DNA from: Isoperla grammatica
Lineage: Eukaryota > Arthropoda > Insecta > Plecoptera > Perlodidae
Assembly: GCA_945910005.1 (NCBI GenBank)
Contig: OX246739.1
Span: forward strand, 6,230,001-6,294,000
Length of the DNA stretch: 64,000 nucleotides
Reading direction: 5' to 3'
In this document: piece by piece, positions 49,018-59,169 of the stretch
Layout of the letters: every line of letters starts with the position of its first letter
Position numbering within the stretch: position 1 is the stretch's first letter
Notes under the pieces: generated by a model
Told to the model about the DNA's origin: nothing
What the model saw: only the letters and a program-made list of their open reading frames with translations
Database searches by the model: none
Position numbers and translations under genes: made by a program

Positions 49018-49389
49018 GACTTTGATAGAAGAAACACGATAATCCAGTGTCAAACGTCACTTTTACACGCGCGACACCTCAGGAATTATATTACACTCTT
49101 CTCGCCGCGCAAATACACTGATCACACGACACTCACATTCATGAATAATAACTACGCTAGTCAATTCGTTAATGTAACCACGAAGTCATGAAGAAATTCT
49201 CGATCACTTTTGAAAAAATTTAAATACATTTTTGTTTTGTTTTGATTGGTTAATTCACACACAATATTTACAAAATATTTACAGTGTATATTTATCCGCA
49301 CTGACAGACACACACGTGAGGATTACATTCTTGATTAATTGTGATATTTTTGAATGTAAACATTGAGTAATGAGCCTTGTGTTTACGTA

Positions 49390-49570
49390 GATCGGACCAT
49401 GTGCTCGCTGGCCGCGTGCGATCGGTCGAACATGTGACTCGCTAGGTCGGCGCCTCGCTACTGATTGTTTTCAAGCATCTCTGCGGCACGCGAGGCTGTC
49501 GGCACACCTCGGACGCTTCCGTCGGCACACGAACTAACACGAAGGCGAGACGAGACGATGCAAATTCACG
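49390..49570. promoter_or_regulatory. CpG-dense block, likely promoter or 5' UTR of the minus-strand gene
   Basis: About 24 CpG occur in some 175 bp, far above the AT-rich flanks. The word GTCGGCACAC is repeated within it. It lies 370-550 bp upstream of the signal-peptide ATG on the minus strand. It could also drive a plus-strand transcript. No TATA box is seen inside it. Confidence 0.45.
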
Positions 49571-49579
49571 GCCCACGAT

Positions 49580-51190
49580 GATGTGTTGGTGTCTTTTTTG
49601 TACAAAAATGTTTGTAATAAATTTTGAGATATGAATGGTGGTGTACTTTTTGAACCCTAGCTTGATCCCAAATTATACGCTATTACGATATTAATAAATA
49701 AATCTGTGTTTCTTGTGAGCTAGCCAATGAAAAAAAGAACATTTTTAGTTGTGGCTGGCAACTGGTAATGCATGTCAGATCCAAATACACCATGTTCACG
49801 TATACATATTTCTTTTTTTGTCAGTGAAGCAAGAGCTCAGTTATTTTTTCTCTGTCAAAATTTTCTGAAACAGTAATCAACATTATGCAGCCTGCTAGAT
49901 ACTACAATAGATACAGAAACGCCCCCTGGCTTGTCTATGACAACTAAACCCAAACAAATTTAAGACGAAAAGCTCACTTCAAATTTTAAAAAATGAAGTA
50001 AGCATTTTCAAAAGGATTGCGATCATCATTATTTCATAAAACATTTTTTTGTGATATAAAAAGGACCGTATAGTGTTAGATCTAAAACTTGTTCATACTC
50101 ACGGGTGATGGTCGGACATTCGTGCTCCCTTGCCTTTCCTCATTCCTTCAAAGTTTCCCAGTCCGTTGTATTTGACCGTTCTATCCTCATCCAACATTGT
50201 CGCCCTCTTTCGAGTTCTCACTCAGCCCAAAGCTACCCCCGGTACATTTTTCTGTGTGTTCTAAAAATATTTGCGTGGAGAATATTTTCATTTATTTACT
50301 GATTTTGATGTATCAATTGATTTATTTTTTAAATAAGGAATATATAAAACTTTATCGGGTTTTACATTCCTTTCCAACTATTCAAAATATACCACAATAA
50401 AAGTTGGTCACCTGAAGAGGAGCATGAATATAGTAGTATACCACATAACAAAATAATACTATCTTTGTATAGCCACACAATGTTTGTTTATTTATAAATC
50501 GAATTTTTGGGAATTATGTTAATTAATACTCGATTTAATATTAAATTACATTAGTCCTCGTTCAGCCTCGTATGGAAAGGGGCTAAGGGATGAGCAAAGC
50601 GATCTATCACGACTGCCTAATTGAAGCCTGGGCTAATGACACAACTTCTGAATCCACCAATGAGCCCGAGGATTTTCATTCCAGTTCCAGATTAGTTTAT
50701 TCCAGACTTCCGTTCACGATTCCAATTAAGAAGTCATCGTTCCTTCCTCAGCACTAATTGAAATTATCCGGCACTGTCTTATTATGTGTCTCTCTGCGTA
50801 GCTTTATTCGCCCATATTCAGCCGATTCGTCATCCCGTGATCCGGGAACAATAACAAGGTACCAATACGACAGACAGAAGGAATAAATTGGGACTTTACT
50901 TTGTATACTCTTTGTGGCAAATGAAACTGTATACTCAAACAAACTGAAATATAACAAAAGAAAACTGATCCGCGTATGGATGGACCCCTTGGTAAAATTC
51001 GATCTGAAACTAATTGAAACCTAAAACCTCCTGTCGTTGTGTTCCCCAAGGCAATATACTCCGATACATTATTTCCCTCTAAATATGCTCCTCAAGTTGA
51101 CTCTTGGCTGAATGAATTGATTTAATAATAAGTCGAAGTGAATTGTACGATAATCGGATCTGCACATTGAACGCGAGGGTTGTGAAATGG
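49580..51190. other. AT-rich DNA; TATA-like box at 50055 with a 64-codon ORF
   Basis: TATAAAAAGG at 50055-50064 lies 44 bp upstream of an ATG (50108-50302, 64 codons) whose product ends in a hydrophobic stretch. The 9-mer TATAAAAAG also occurs at 9007, 11716 and 31523. No other support. Confidence 0.3.
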
Positions 51191-51194
51191 TCGC

Positions 51195-51208
51195 GGGGGG
51201 GGGGGGGG
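51195..51208. repeat. Poly-G run (14 nt)
   Basis: A pure run of 14 G followed by G-rich DNA to 51230. It faces the C run at 51604 on the far side of a 400 bp segment. Confidence 0.95.
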
Positions 51209-51395
51209 AAGAGCGGGGGTGGGTGGGTTCAGAATTCAAATAGTGTGTTGAAAGGGGATTGAAAAATAATTAATAAAAGGCTGACACAACTGCAGGCAAG
51301 ATGAGGGAGGGGGAGAGAAGTTGCAAATCAAAGTTTCCTTGCGCGAAAGTTGTATAAAGTGGAGCGAAATCCCGTCAGCGCACAGACAAGATGAG

Positions 51396-51575
51396 ATGGA
51401 ATTACGTCGAAAGTCAGCCCAAGTTCGAGCAGTCAGCTCTTCAGCGATAACGTTGCAGCTTTACAAGTTAAAAGTTGGCAGCCAATTTCGCGCCGATAAT
51501 GACACCAAGCTGCAGGAACTTTCGTTGGAGCCGACTTGGGAGGCTTGCCGAGATTTTATGAAGCATCGATCTTGA
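51396..51575 (+). CDS. Small hydrophilic ATG ORF (59 aa)
   Basis: The ATG at 51396 (MELRRKSAQVRAVSSSAIT) leads to TGA at 51573-51575. The product is charged and of balanced composition (it includes RADNDTKLQELSLEPTWEA), with no repeats. The frame is open upstream to 51321 without an earlier ATG. It lies between the G run and the C run. No family is recognised. Confidence 0.25.
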   Translation: MELRRKSAQVRAVSSSAITLQLYKLKVGSQFRADNDTKLQELSLEPTWEACRDFMKHRS

Positions 51576-51603
51576 ATGATTAAATCGCCTATCTTGATGT
51601 GCT

Positions 51604-51640
51604 CCCCCCCCCCCCCCCCTCCCCCCTCCCCCTCCCACAG
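51604..51640 (+). repeat. Poly-C run (16 nt) and C-rich tract serving as a splice-acceptor tract
   Basis: Sixteen C are followed by TCCCCCCTCCCCCTCCCACAG. The whole 37 nt is pyrimidine apart from the ACAG end, which makes an extreme polypyrimidine tract for the exon at 51641. Confidence 0.85.
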
Positions 51641-51672
51641 GCTGAAGCTTTTAGCACTTTCAGAATAACCAG
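51641..51672 (+). CDS. Candidate 32 nt microexon
   Basis: It is bounded by the C-rich acceptor and a CAG-GTAAGG donor at 51673. Only one frame is open (AEAFSTFRIT plus two bases). It starts in phase 0 and ends in phase 2, which matches the longest frame of the candidate terminal exon at 53433. Very small exons exist in animal genes, but the C tract may be a simple repeat that only mimics an acceptor. Confidence 0.3.
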
Positions 51673-52472
51673 GTAAGGATGAGGAGACAAATTGTAATTC
51701 AATTATTTCTACATTACATGTATGCGCTCCTTAGGGTGTGTACCTTTATTGGCCTACAGATTGATTTTGTTATAAAACTGATCATTTTTTTAGTGTGATA
51801 AGCTTTTCTGCAGTGTTATTTTATTAGTATGCAATATGTCAAGTGAGATGTCGTAGTAGATATAGGAGTCAAGAATCTTCCTCGATCAAGCTCAAAACTA
51901 GAAACTTAAATTAGTAAAATATCAATAAGAACAGCAAGAGAGTTAATAAAATAGAAACCTTTATTTCGTCTTATAAACGCATCAATCATGTCCGAACTTA
52001 AAACGTTCATATTCGTGTTGAGACGCTGAAGAATGATTATGAGACTGTTGAGCATTTGTTATTCCGTGTTTATATTTTACCGTCGGACGTAGAACTTTGA
52101 TTGCGGTGATGATGAATGGCCAGGGAAATTTATTTTACTACAGTTATCTCCGAAGTTGTTGGGAAATCACGAACACTAAACGAGACTGGGCTGTTTTCCA
52201 CTCGTGTACCGGAGAGCAGACAACACGATTCCGGGACATACTAATACAAATATTTGCCTTAATATTTCTTTATTTTTTGGTTGAATATGACCATGGGTTC
52301 TAACAGCTTCAACTGGGGTACAAACAAAGTAATATTTTCTCATGTGTCTTTTTTGTGCATTTATTAAAAGAACTTTCAATCAATCACCATAGTTCAAGTA
52401 CGTACCAAAATCAATAGAAATCATTCCCAGCCTCAGGGTAATCTAGTAATTGGGAGCATATCTATCGGAAGA

Positions 52473-52490
52473 CCCCCCCCCCCTCCCCCC
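52473..52490. repeat. Poly-C run (11 nt) with CCCCCCC extension
   Basis: Eleven C, one T, seven C. On the minus strand it lies as a G-rich tail about 65 bp beyond the stop of the reverse-transcriptase-like frame. Confidence 0.9.
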
Positions 52491-52553
52491 CACTCCCACA
52501 AATACAATCTTGCATTCTCCGTCTCCTAGTCCCGTTCAATCCATTCCCTCATC

Positions 52554-52730
52554 TCATTCGATCAGCCAGTTCTTGGCAAGGCTACTGTAGAAGTTGTACC
52601 AGGTCACAGAGTAGAGAGAGGATTGGAAGATGGTGTGTTTGAGAGCTTCGTGCATGAAATGAAGGTTTGTCCGCGTGTTGTAGGGACGTTTTACGACTGT
52701 CCTGTGGATGCAACGCTGCCCCTTGTCAGA
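52554..52730 (-). pseudogene. Reverse-transcriptase-like C-terminal tail of a non-LTR retroelement
   Basis: On the minus strand 58 codons are open to TGA at 52556-52554, with most third positions C or G. The frame contains KRPYNTRTNLHF, then SSLYSVTWYNF and LAKN before the end. The order YNTR, N, a small gap and a W-x-N-like motif resembles the C-terminal end of CR1, L2 and jockey-type reverse transcriptases (YNTR ... WNSLP). The upstream part is closed by a TAG, and another frame takes over (ATG start MATAKGQSRAITEHS), which suggests decay by frameshift. The opposite strand is also open after a good acceptor-like tract, so an exon on the plus strand is an alternative. Confidence 0.33.
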
Positions 52731-53432
52731 CTATGTTCGGTTATCGCTCGGCTTTGACCTTTTGCTGTCGCCATCGTTTATCGTGAACCGTTCCATTCGT
52801 TGTCCGTCTCGATTACTCTCGTTGTCATACAAAAAAACAGGAAATTGATTTAAAAATCAAGATATGTTTGATATCTTTTAAAAATCACTTTTTGATCATA
52901 TGCGTCACTCCTCAATCACACTTTATTGCCAAACATTGGGCCCTACTAATTTTGTTTGTGGTTGTGAGGATCCTGTAATATTGTCTAACATAGGGAATTG
53001 AATAACCAACGGCAAATGAGAAGACAGGTATTCCACTGTCTGAGGGTTCAAGATCATTATCAACTTGACTCCCTTTAATTATGATCTATATTAAGATGTA
53101 ACGGGGCCGCACTGAATCCTATTGTCTGGTCTTTGAAAGAGAAATACCAACTCACAACCACGGTGTAAGAAGAAATACCTATTCGACTGCACATACCCAC
53201 CTCAGCTGCCTACTTTCTAGTTCGGACACATCCGTTTTTGAAAAACAAGAATTTAAATTAATTCTCAGATACTACCTATCCCAGAGAAGAGATTCCCATC
53301 TCATTATTCCCACCCTCGCTTTCTCATTGAAACATCATCAAGTATCAAGGTAGATGTGATTGAACATTTTAATTAATTCTTAATCAATTTGCATTTTACA
53401 AGTTTAATTCTCGTCTCCCTTGTTTCACGTAG

Positions 53433-53577
53433 GCCGTGGAGAGAAGAAGAAGAAGACCCTCCCAGCAGAGAGTTCTTGATATACGAGGGGTGTGACAGTG
53501 TCGGGCCGCAGCTTCACCAACGTCGGCTGTCACCATTGTATAGCATGGAGATGAAACTGTTCAGGTTGTCAAGGTGA
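53433..53577 (+). CDS. Candidate terminal exon (48 codons), plus strand
   Basis: One of the best acceptors in the window (TCTCCCTTGTTTCACGTAG) precedes 53433. The longest frame, entered in phase 2, reads PWREEEEDPPSREFLIYEGC and continues to TGA at 53575-53577. It joins in phase with the 32 nt microexon at 51641. The minus strand also has a GC3-rich frame over 53514-53675 (ending NSFISMLYNGDSRRW) that could be the real one. No family is recognised for either. Confidence 0.33.
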
Positions 53578-53579
53578 TT

Positions 53580-56500
53580 GTAAGACTTCAGCAACACCCA
53601 CATTACAGGCCGGGCAAAACACTTCACCGACACTTTCCATCTTTCCATCCAAGTGCTCAGTGTATGGTGAGATAATTATGACGACAGTCGCATATATTAT
53701 GGTGTGGTGACTCATAACTCCTGCTATAAACATGTATAGCTAACCTACTTTATATATTTCATGATATATATTTTTCATGGTATATTTTTCATGATTAGGT
53801 AAAAGGATACCACCTAGATTAAAATTGCATCTCAAACATGCTGATAGTTAGTTTCGATTAAACTAAATATATAACACGAGAAACATATTTTCGAACACTA
53901 GCCCATAAGATGTTTGATATAGTGTTGACAATTGGCGGCATATTGCATTAAGAAGTCACAATATTGTAAACAAACAAACAATAATTATAAATAAGAGATA
54001 TCTTACTCCAAATTCCATTATATTTCTTACTGCACCTCTTTCGCGAGGCCAGTCAAAGAAGATGCGAAATTCTAGCAACGAGCTTAACCGGAATACATAT
54101 TCATCCAGTTCTGATTATGTTACTAAGGCTTTTGCCTTCCATTTCTACCACAGTAAATTACTTACCACGTATCTGCTCGTTTGTTTGCTAGCAAGATAGA
54201 TACTGGTCCACAGCGGTGTTTGGTGAGGGGCCGGGAGGGGGGGGGGGGGTGAGTACTTAGCAGTTAGCTAATTAGGAGCTTAAGGGTTGAGGTAATTGGA
54301 CTAAAACACATTAAAGTAGAATTATATTTGAGATTAACAACGGTTCCATGTTAAATGTTAGTAATTTAGGCTACTAATACTGATAGTGATATTATAGCTT
54401 ATATATGCCTGATTGCCAGTATTACTCAGTGAACGTATAATTACAGAACTAGACAAAAGAAAAACACAACTTGATGAGAATTTGCTGCTCTCAGTGCAAT
54501 TTTCCCGTAATATATCATTGTGTTGATTAATGAGTCGTTATAAAACAAATAATTGATGCTTTGTTCTTCTTAAAGTCCTCCAATTCGTTAATTCTGATGT
54601 GACACTCCGAGGTTTGCGTCACAAATCATCCCCCCTACACTCCTACGCCCCTCCGAATATACATTGTACTCGAAAATTCACACACTACTATTTTAAGAGG
54701 CCAGTTAACGTTTTAATAGGTTTTAATTGATCGCCTAGTGACATTCTTTATCACAATTTGCAGCCGGTTCCCGCCCCATATATGGAAGCTACAACGCGCA
54801 GAAGTTGTCAATATTGTAATTGAAGAGAAGAGCAACATCTGTTTGATATAGGGAGGGAACCAGATGTTTTTTATTCGCGCTATATCGGGCATCCTCTCAG
54901 TTGTCCGGTCACCAGGACAACAGCATCCTTGGCCGGGCATCCCCCAGGCAACGGAAGGGAGAACCAACCGGAAGCAAGGTCACAAAGACTCGTATTTGCT
55001 AAAAGAAATAAAAGCGGTTTCTTACTTCACCGCAACGTTGAATGCACAAGAAAGGTATTGCAAGTTGCTATGATACGATACTATAACGTATTGTCTGCGA
55101 GGGGTGGGATGAGATGAGGAGTCGCCCATGCAACTTGCGACCATGTTTCATATAAAGATTCACAGTTGAAATAAGAGTTGCAAGGAGAAATAGGCCTAGT
55201 GCAATAGTGAAATAACAACCACCTGGTTCACAAGAGTCGGTTAGTTCAGTAGTCAAACCGTAGTCAAATTATGTAGTCTGTCAGTATGTATTTTCATTGA
55301 CTACAACATCAAAATATCCGTTTTAATCTCTGGTTTTTACTCAAATACTTTCACGTGACAGTGTGTCTTTAATAATCAATAAATAAATAAATAAATTACT
55401 GGCAATTATGTAATTATTTGAACTACATTTTTATTTCATGTAGGCTACAACCAATCAACGGTTTTCGAGGACGATGATGCATGAACCGACTCAAAGTGCT
55501 CTCAAGTCGAAGTGGCGGTCTCTATGTTGTCGTTTATTGTTAGAAGATCTCTAGTAAATCAAGTCTGTCTGTTTTTAGGTCTACAACTCTACATGTAGTC
55601 CTAAAATGTGTTGGTTTAGCGGATGCCGATGAAGTTATCGTAAAAAGCCCAGCACATGTCTTTGAATACAAAACCCGGATTTCAACTCCAAATAAAGCCG
55701 CTTTTAAATGTTTACCATATTTAAAAAGCAATAAAATAATAAAATAAAGCAAAACAACCAAACACCGCCACTTTTTATGCTCCTGGTTTTATGGGTGGAA
55801 ATATGCCCACTTTCTCTGGGCCCACGGTCTATTGAGGCCAGTTATTCCATTGTACAAGTTTATAATAGAGTCCCCAACAATACGGGACGCGACTGAAACT
55901 GAAGGATAGTTGGTCTTTATAGCTTACGCCCTTTAAAATAGAGAACATGGGACTGAAAGCGGGGTCTCCGTTTTATTGCTCGAGATCAAACCTGAACAAG
56001 TTAGGGATGGTTTTAGTGTGGGGCCGTTGGGGGAATTTATGGTCCGCTGGCTCGCTACAGAAACAGATAGAATTTTGCTGGTTCTGATCGCCGTAGCCAG
56101 CCAGACAACAAACAGATGGTGAGAAGAGGTGGCGGCCATTGCGACAGGGTGCGAAGAGTGTCGGGGGGTGGGGGGAGGGTTGATACAGGGGGTGGAAGAC
56201 GAAGACGATGACTTGGCAAAAGAAAGAAGCCGAGATCAATCCACACATGCGAGTATGTCCAATCACAACACGGGAGGTAATTGAGACGAAACCATGTCTA
56301 GACTGCAATGTCACCATCCGTTGTACTAATTAGCTGCAAGTGTGCATGGTGATCTGTGTCATTAATACTAATTTGAAGCTTGTAGTCGTCGCGTTGCTTT
56401 GTACCATGATGACAAATGGTTAATCCACCCCTTCGTCTCCCGGGAGATGTGTACATGATTGATTTGGTGTGGTTTGGTTTTTCTATCCAACCAAGGACAG

Positions 56501-57907
56501 TAGTTTTCTGAAATTGAGATGTTGAACATTGTTACATCTGATATTGTTTTATTGGATTGGATGTTTTCTCCAACGTAGGTTTGCAAGTTTCTAGTTTACA
56601 CCGCACTTTTAACTAACTGTATGTGTGTTTAGTGCCATATGTGTGCATTGTGCAGTAAAGTGCGTCGTTGCCATTGTGTGACTGTTGCAAACTCCGTTTT
56701 ACGACTTATAAACGATCATTGTTGTTTCAAATTGATGGTGGATTGAACCTGCAAATGTTTCAAGAAACGTTGGAAGACAGAAAAATCATGAAACGAACCA
56801 GGAAAAGCGTTGAGCCGGATGTTTCAAGGGCCTTGTAACAGGTTGCTGCAGTAAAACAAAATTACCGCATCAACTATAAGCAAATATATAGACACAAGAC
56901 CACATTCTGAATGAAACCGACTAGTTCGGGTCGTTAGAACATTCAATATGGAAGTGAAAAGGAAGCAAATCGCTTCAGCAAGTCTCCGCTTATAAAACAA
57001 CATTACATTTATAGCGCCAGACTGAAACTCGGCCTTCCTGCGTCTGCGTTGTGTCAACTTTATTGGACACATTTATGTCATATCGGTCGCTTCAACCAAA
57101 CCATCGCATACAATCATTCCGTTTTATAGGGGCAATTTTTTCTTATTGCTTTATATCACCCACTAAATTTTCTATGAGCGTTTCCCTTATGTTCCATCTA
57201 GCATAAGAAAACTTTTCTATGGTGAAAGTAAAAAAAAAAAAAACACTGTTGCCACTCTATGGGATAAGCCCGGCTTGTGAGAGTAGCAAGATGTTTCTTT
57301 ATTGAAAGAAATAAAGTAAAGTGGTGTAATACAGAAATCGAAAAAAATGACTGAAAAAGTTTCGAGTTATCAAAATACGTTTTCGTCAGGGATAACACTA
57401 TTGCGAACCTTTGTTATGCTTTGGGTTCACATTTTCTTTCACAAAGGCAATTGTTGCGTTGGTTGTTGTTTTCTAACAATGCACCAAGGTCGCACCGCAT
57501 TGCCAGAAACATTCTTAAACTTTAGGGGGGTTCTTAGAAAGCAGGAACACTTTACGATAGAGGGGATGTTTATGGTGAGTTTGAAGTCAACCCTGAAAAG
57601 ACTCCACCGAATGTTGAAAGCAATTCTCATTCTTCTTTGGTCTTTGCTTGTATGTGATAATTTATGATCCACAATTTCGTCTGTCCATCTGCTGCCCTGA
57701 CTTAATTGCCTGTGAGCTGGGAAGGTATCTTCCCAAGCTACACAAAAAATAAGTCTGCATAAATGATAAATGTCAAGCGTTCACACTATTGTATGCAAAA
57801 CAATGCCAGTCACAACAACGTAAATAAAACCCGAATACAGTTGTGAATGGCCACATTCATGCCAAAGGACCGAAGTCTCAACTAAAATCTGACAGACGCT
57901 ATAGTGG

Positions 57908-57942
<35 letters not shown>

Positions 57943-58060
57943 TACTCATTCTCATGGCCTTGAATGAGAATTCGGACACGACATGAATGATTTTGAAAGC
58001 TTACTCGCTGAATGTTATGATAAAGGGAGATGGCTATCACGATAAAGACTTATCGCGTAG
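53580..58060. other. Gene-poor AT-rich DNA with simple repeats
   Basis: Contains G12 at 54238-54249, (AATA)n at 55379-55395, an A run of 15 at 57229-57243 and a CT microsatellite at 57909-57942. The ORFs here (for example 55973-56317, 57347-57667) have no ATG, domain or splice support that stands out. Confidence 0.5.
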
Positions 58061-58061
58061 G

Positions 58062-58111
58062 CAGTGGTTTCAAACCGTGGTTCGCGTACCACTGATGGTC
58101 AGTGGTACGCG
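58062..58111. mobile_element. hAT-like element end with hairpin
   Basis: CAGTGGTTTCAAACCGTGGT, continuing into TTCGCG, at 58062 matches the start of many hAT elements. It runs into a perfect 13 bp hairpin (58083-58095 with 58099-58111, CGCGTACCACTGA). The far end is not certain; CCCATTG near 58400 is a weak candidate. Confidence 0.45.
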
Positions 58112-58648
58112 TGACGATGTTGGTAATACTTTTCAATGCGTTCTTGAAACCCGCGAGTGAGCAGGTATACATAATAAATAAAATTGAATTGTTTTTTTTC
58201 TTTAGTTAAGAAGATCATTTCAGTATGAAATTTATATCGTGGCTGGAATTGTTCAGTAAAAAGTAACATTCTTCTTACGGCGAAACATGAGACACAAAAA
58301 AGCCCACCCATCTTACTCGGATGCCACACACAATTATTATGCAACTAATGTGTAACATTACTAAGTTAGCTCTGAGGTTTCCCCGCAGAGTTTCCCATTG
58401 TTCTGGATGTTCACCCTACCATAAACAAACGAAATGTAAGTACATGTTAATAAATGAATGACATGGTCTAACGGTGTTGCAACCTGCAAGTTACTTCTTA
58501 TTCTTACTAACGATATTAAAGACGTCTCGTGTTAGAGACGGTCATGCTGAAAATTTACATTTTATTTTCGTCAATGTCCTTAGTTTCCGAATTGGTTTCA
58601 TATTCTCACTCTTCCAATGCTTGTTCGTATTATGTATTTATTTTATAG

Positions 58649-58945
58649 TAAAGTGTCTCCAAAGCAATCTTTCTTACGTTGGTATTAGATCGCTGACGTA
58701 TTGGCCAGTCCCAATTAGTGATCGGTATTTTCGAAACATGGATTGGCAAGTGGCTGATTGGCCCCTAATCACGGCGAAAGCATCTGGGCTGCCTCAGAAC
58801 ATGGGCTACGTCAGTGGTCGAATTGGGGGGAGGAGGGATGTACAAGAAGAATGCCAACTCCCCCAAAATAAACTTTTTAGTTTTACGGACCCAATCCCCA
58901 ACCCTACAACGCTGCTAAAATGTATCAGAATTACCCTGGTTTCAA
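58649..58945 (+). CDS. Candidate internal exon, 99 codons, phase 1-1
   Basis: It lies in the longest open frame of the window (58474-58980, 168 codons, no ATG near its start). An acceptor (TATGTATTTATTTTATAG) ends at 58648 and a donor GTAAGTG starts at 58946. The 297 nt between are open, entered and left in phase 1, the rule for extracellular modules. The product has three cysteines and reads SLTYWPVPISDRYF and MGYVSGRIGGRRD in part. No domain is recognised. Part of it (CTGATTGGC ... CGAAAGCAT) echoes the MITE interior, so it could be partly transposon-derived. Confidence 0.35.
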
Positions 58946-59004
58946 GTAAGTGTTTCGAGCCTCTGTTACCTCAAAAGTAATGTGTGACCTGTGCTGTATA
59001 TATA

Positions 59005-59163
59005 GTGGACCCAAGATTACTTTACACCTGCTTTCGTCACATCCGGGGCAGTCGTAGCCAAACGATGAACTGCCCGAGACACACCAGCGCCAATACCGAT
59101 CGCTGATTGGCTACGAACCAGTCGCCTGTGACGAAAGCATGTGTAACGTAGTCTTGGGACAAC
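59005..59163. mobile_element. MITE, 159 bp, copy 2
   Basis: It has the same length and plan as copy 1, with more diverged arms (about 32 of 38 matches) and the same CGATCGCTGATTGGCTACGA core. It is flanked on both sides by TATA (59001-59004 and 59164-59167), which fits a TATA or TA target duplication. Confidence 0.9.
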
Positions 59164-59169
59164 TATACT

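Noticed and set aside
55973..56317. 114 aa minus-strand frame
   Set aside because: No ATG-proximal signal, no domain, low-complexity proline stretch from a G-rich tract.
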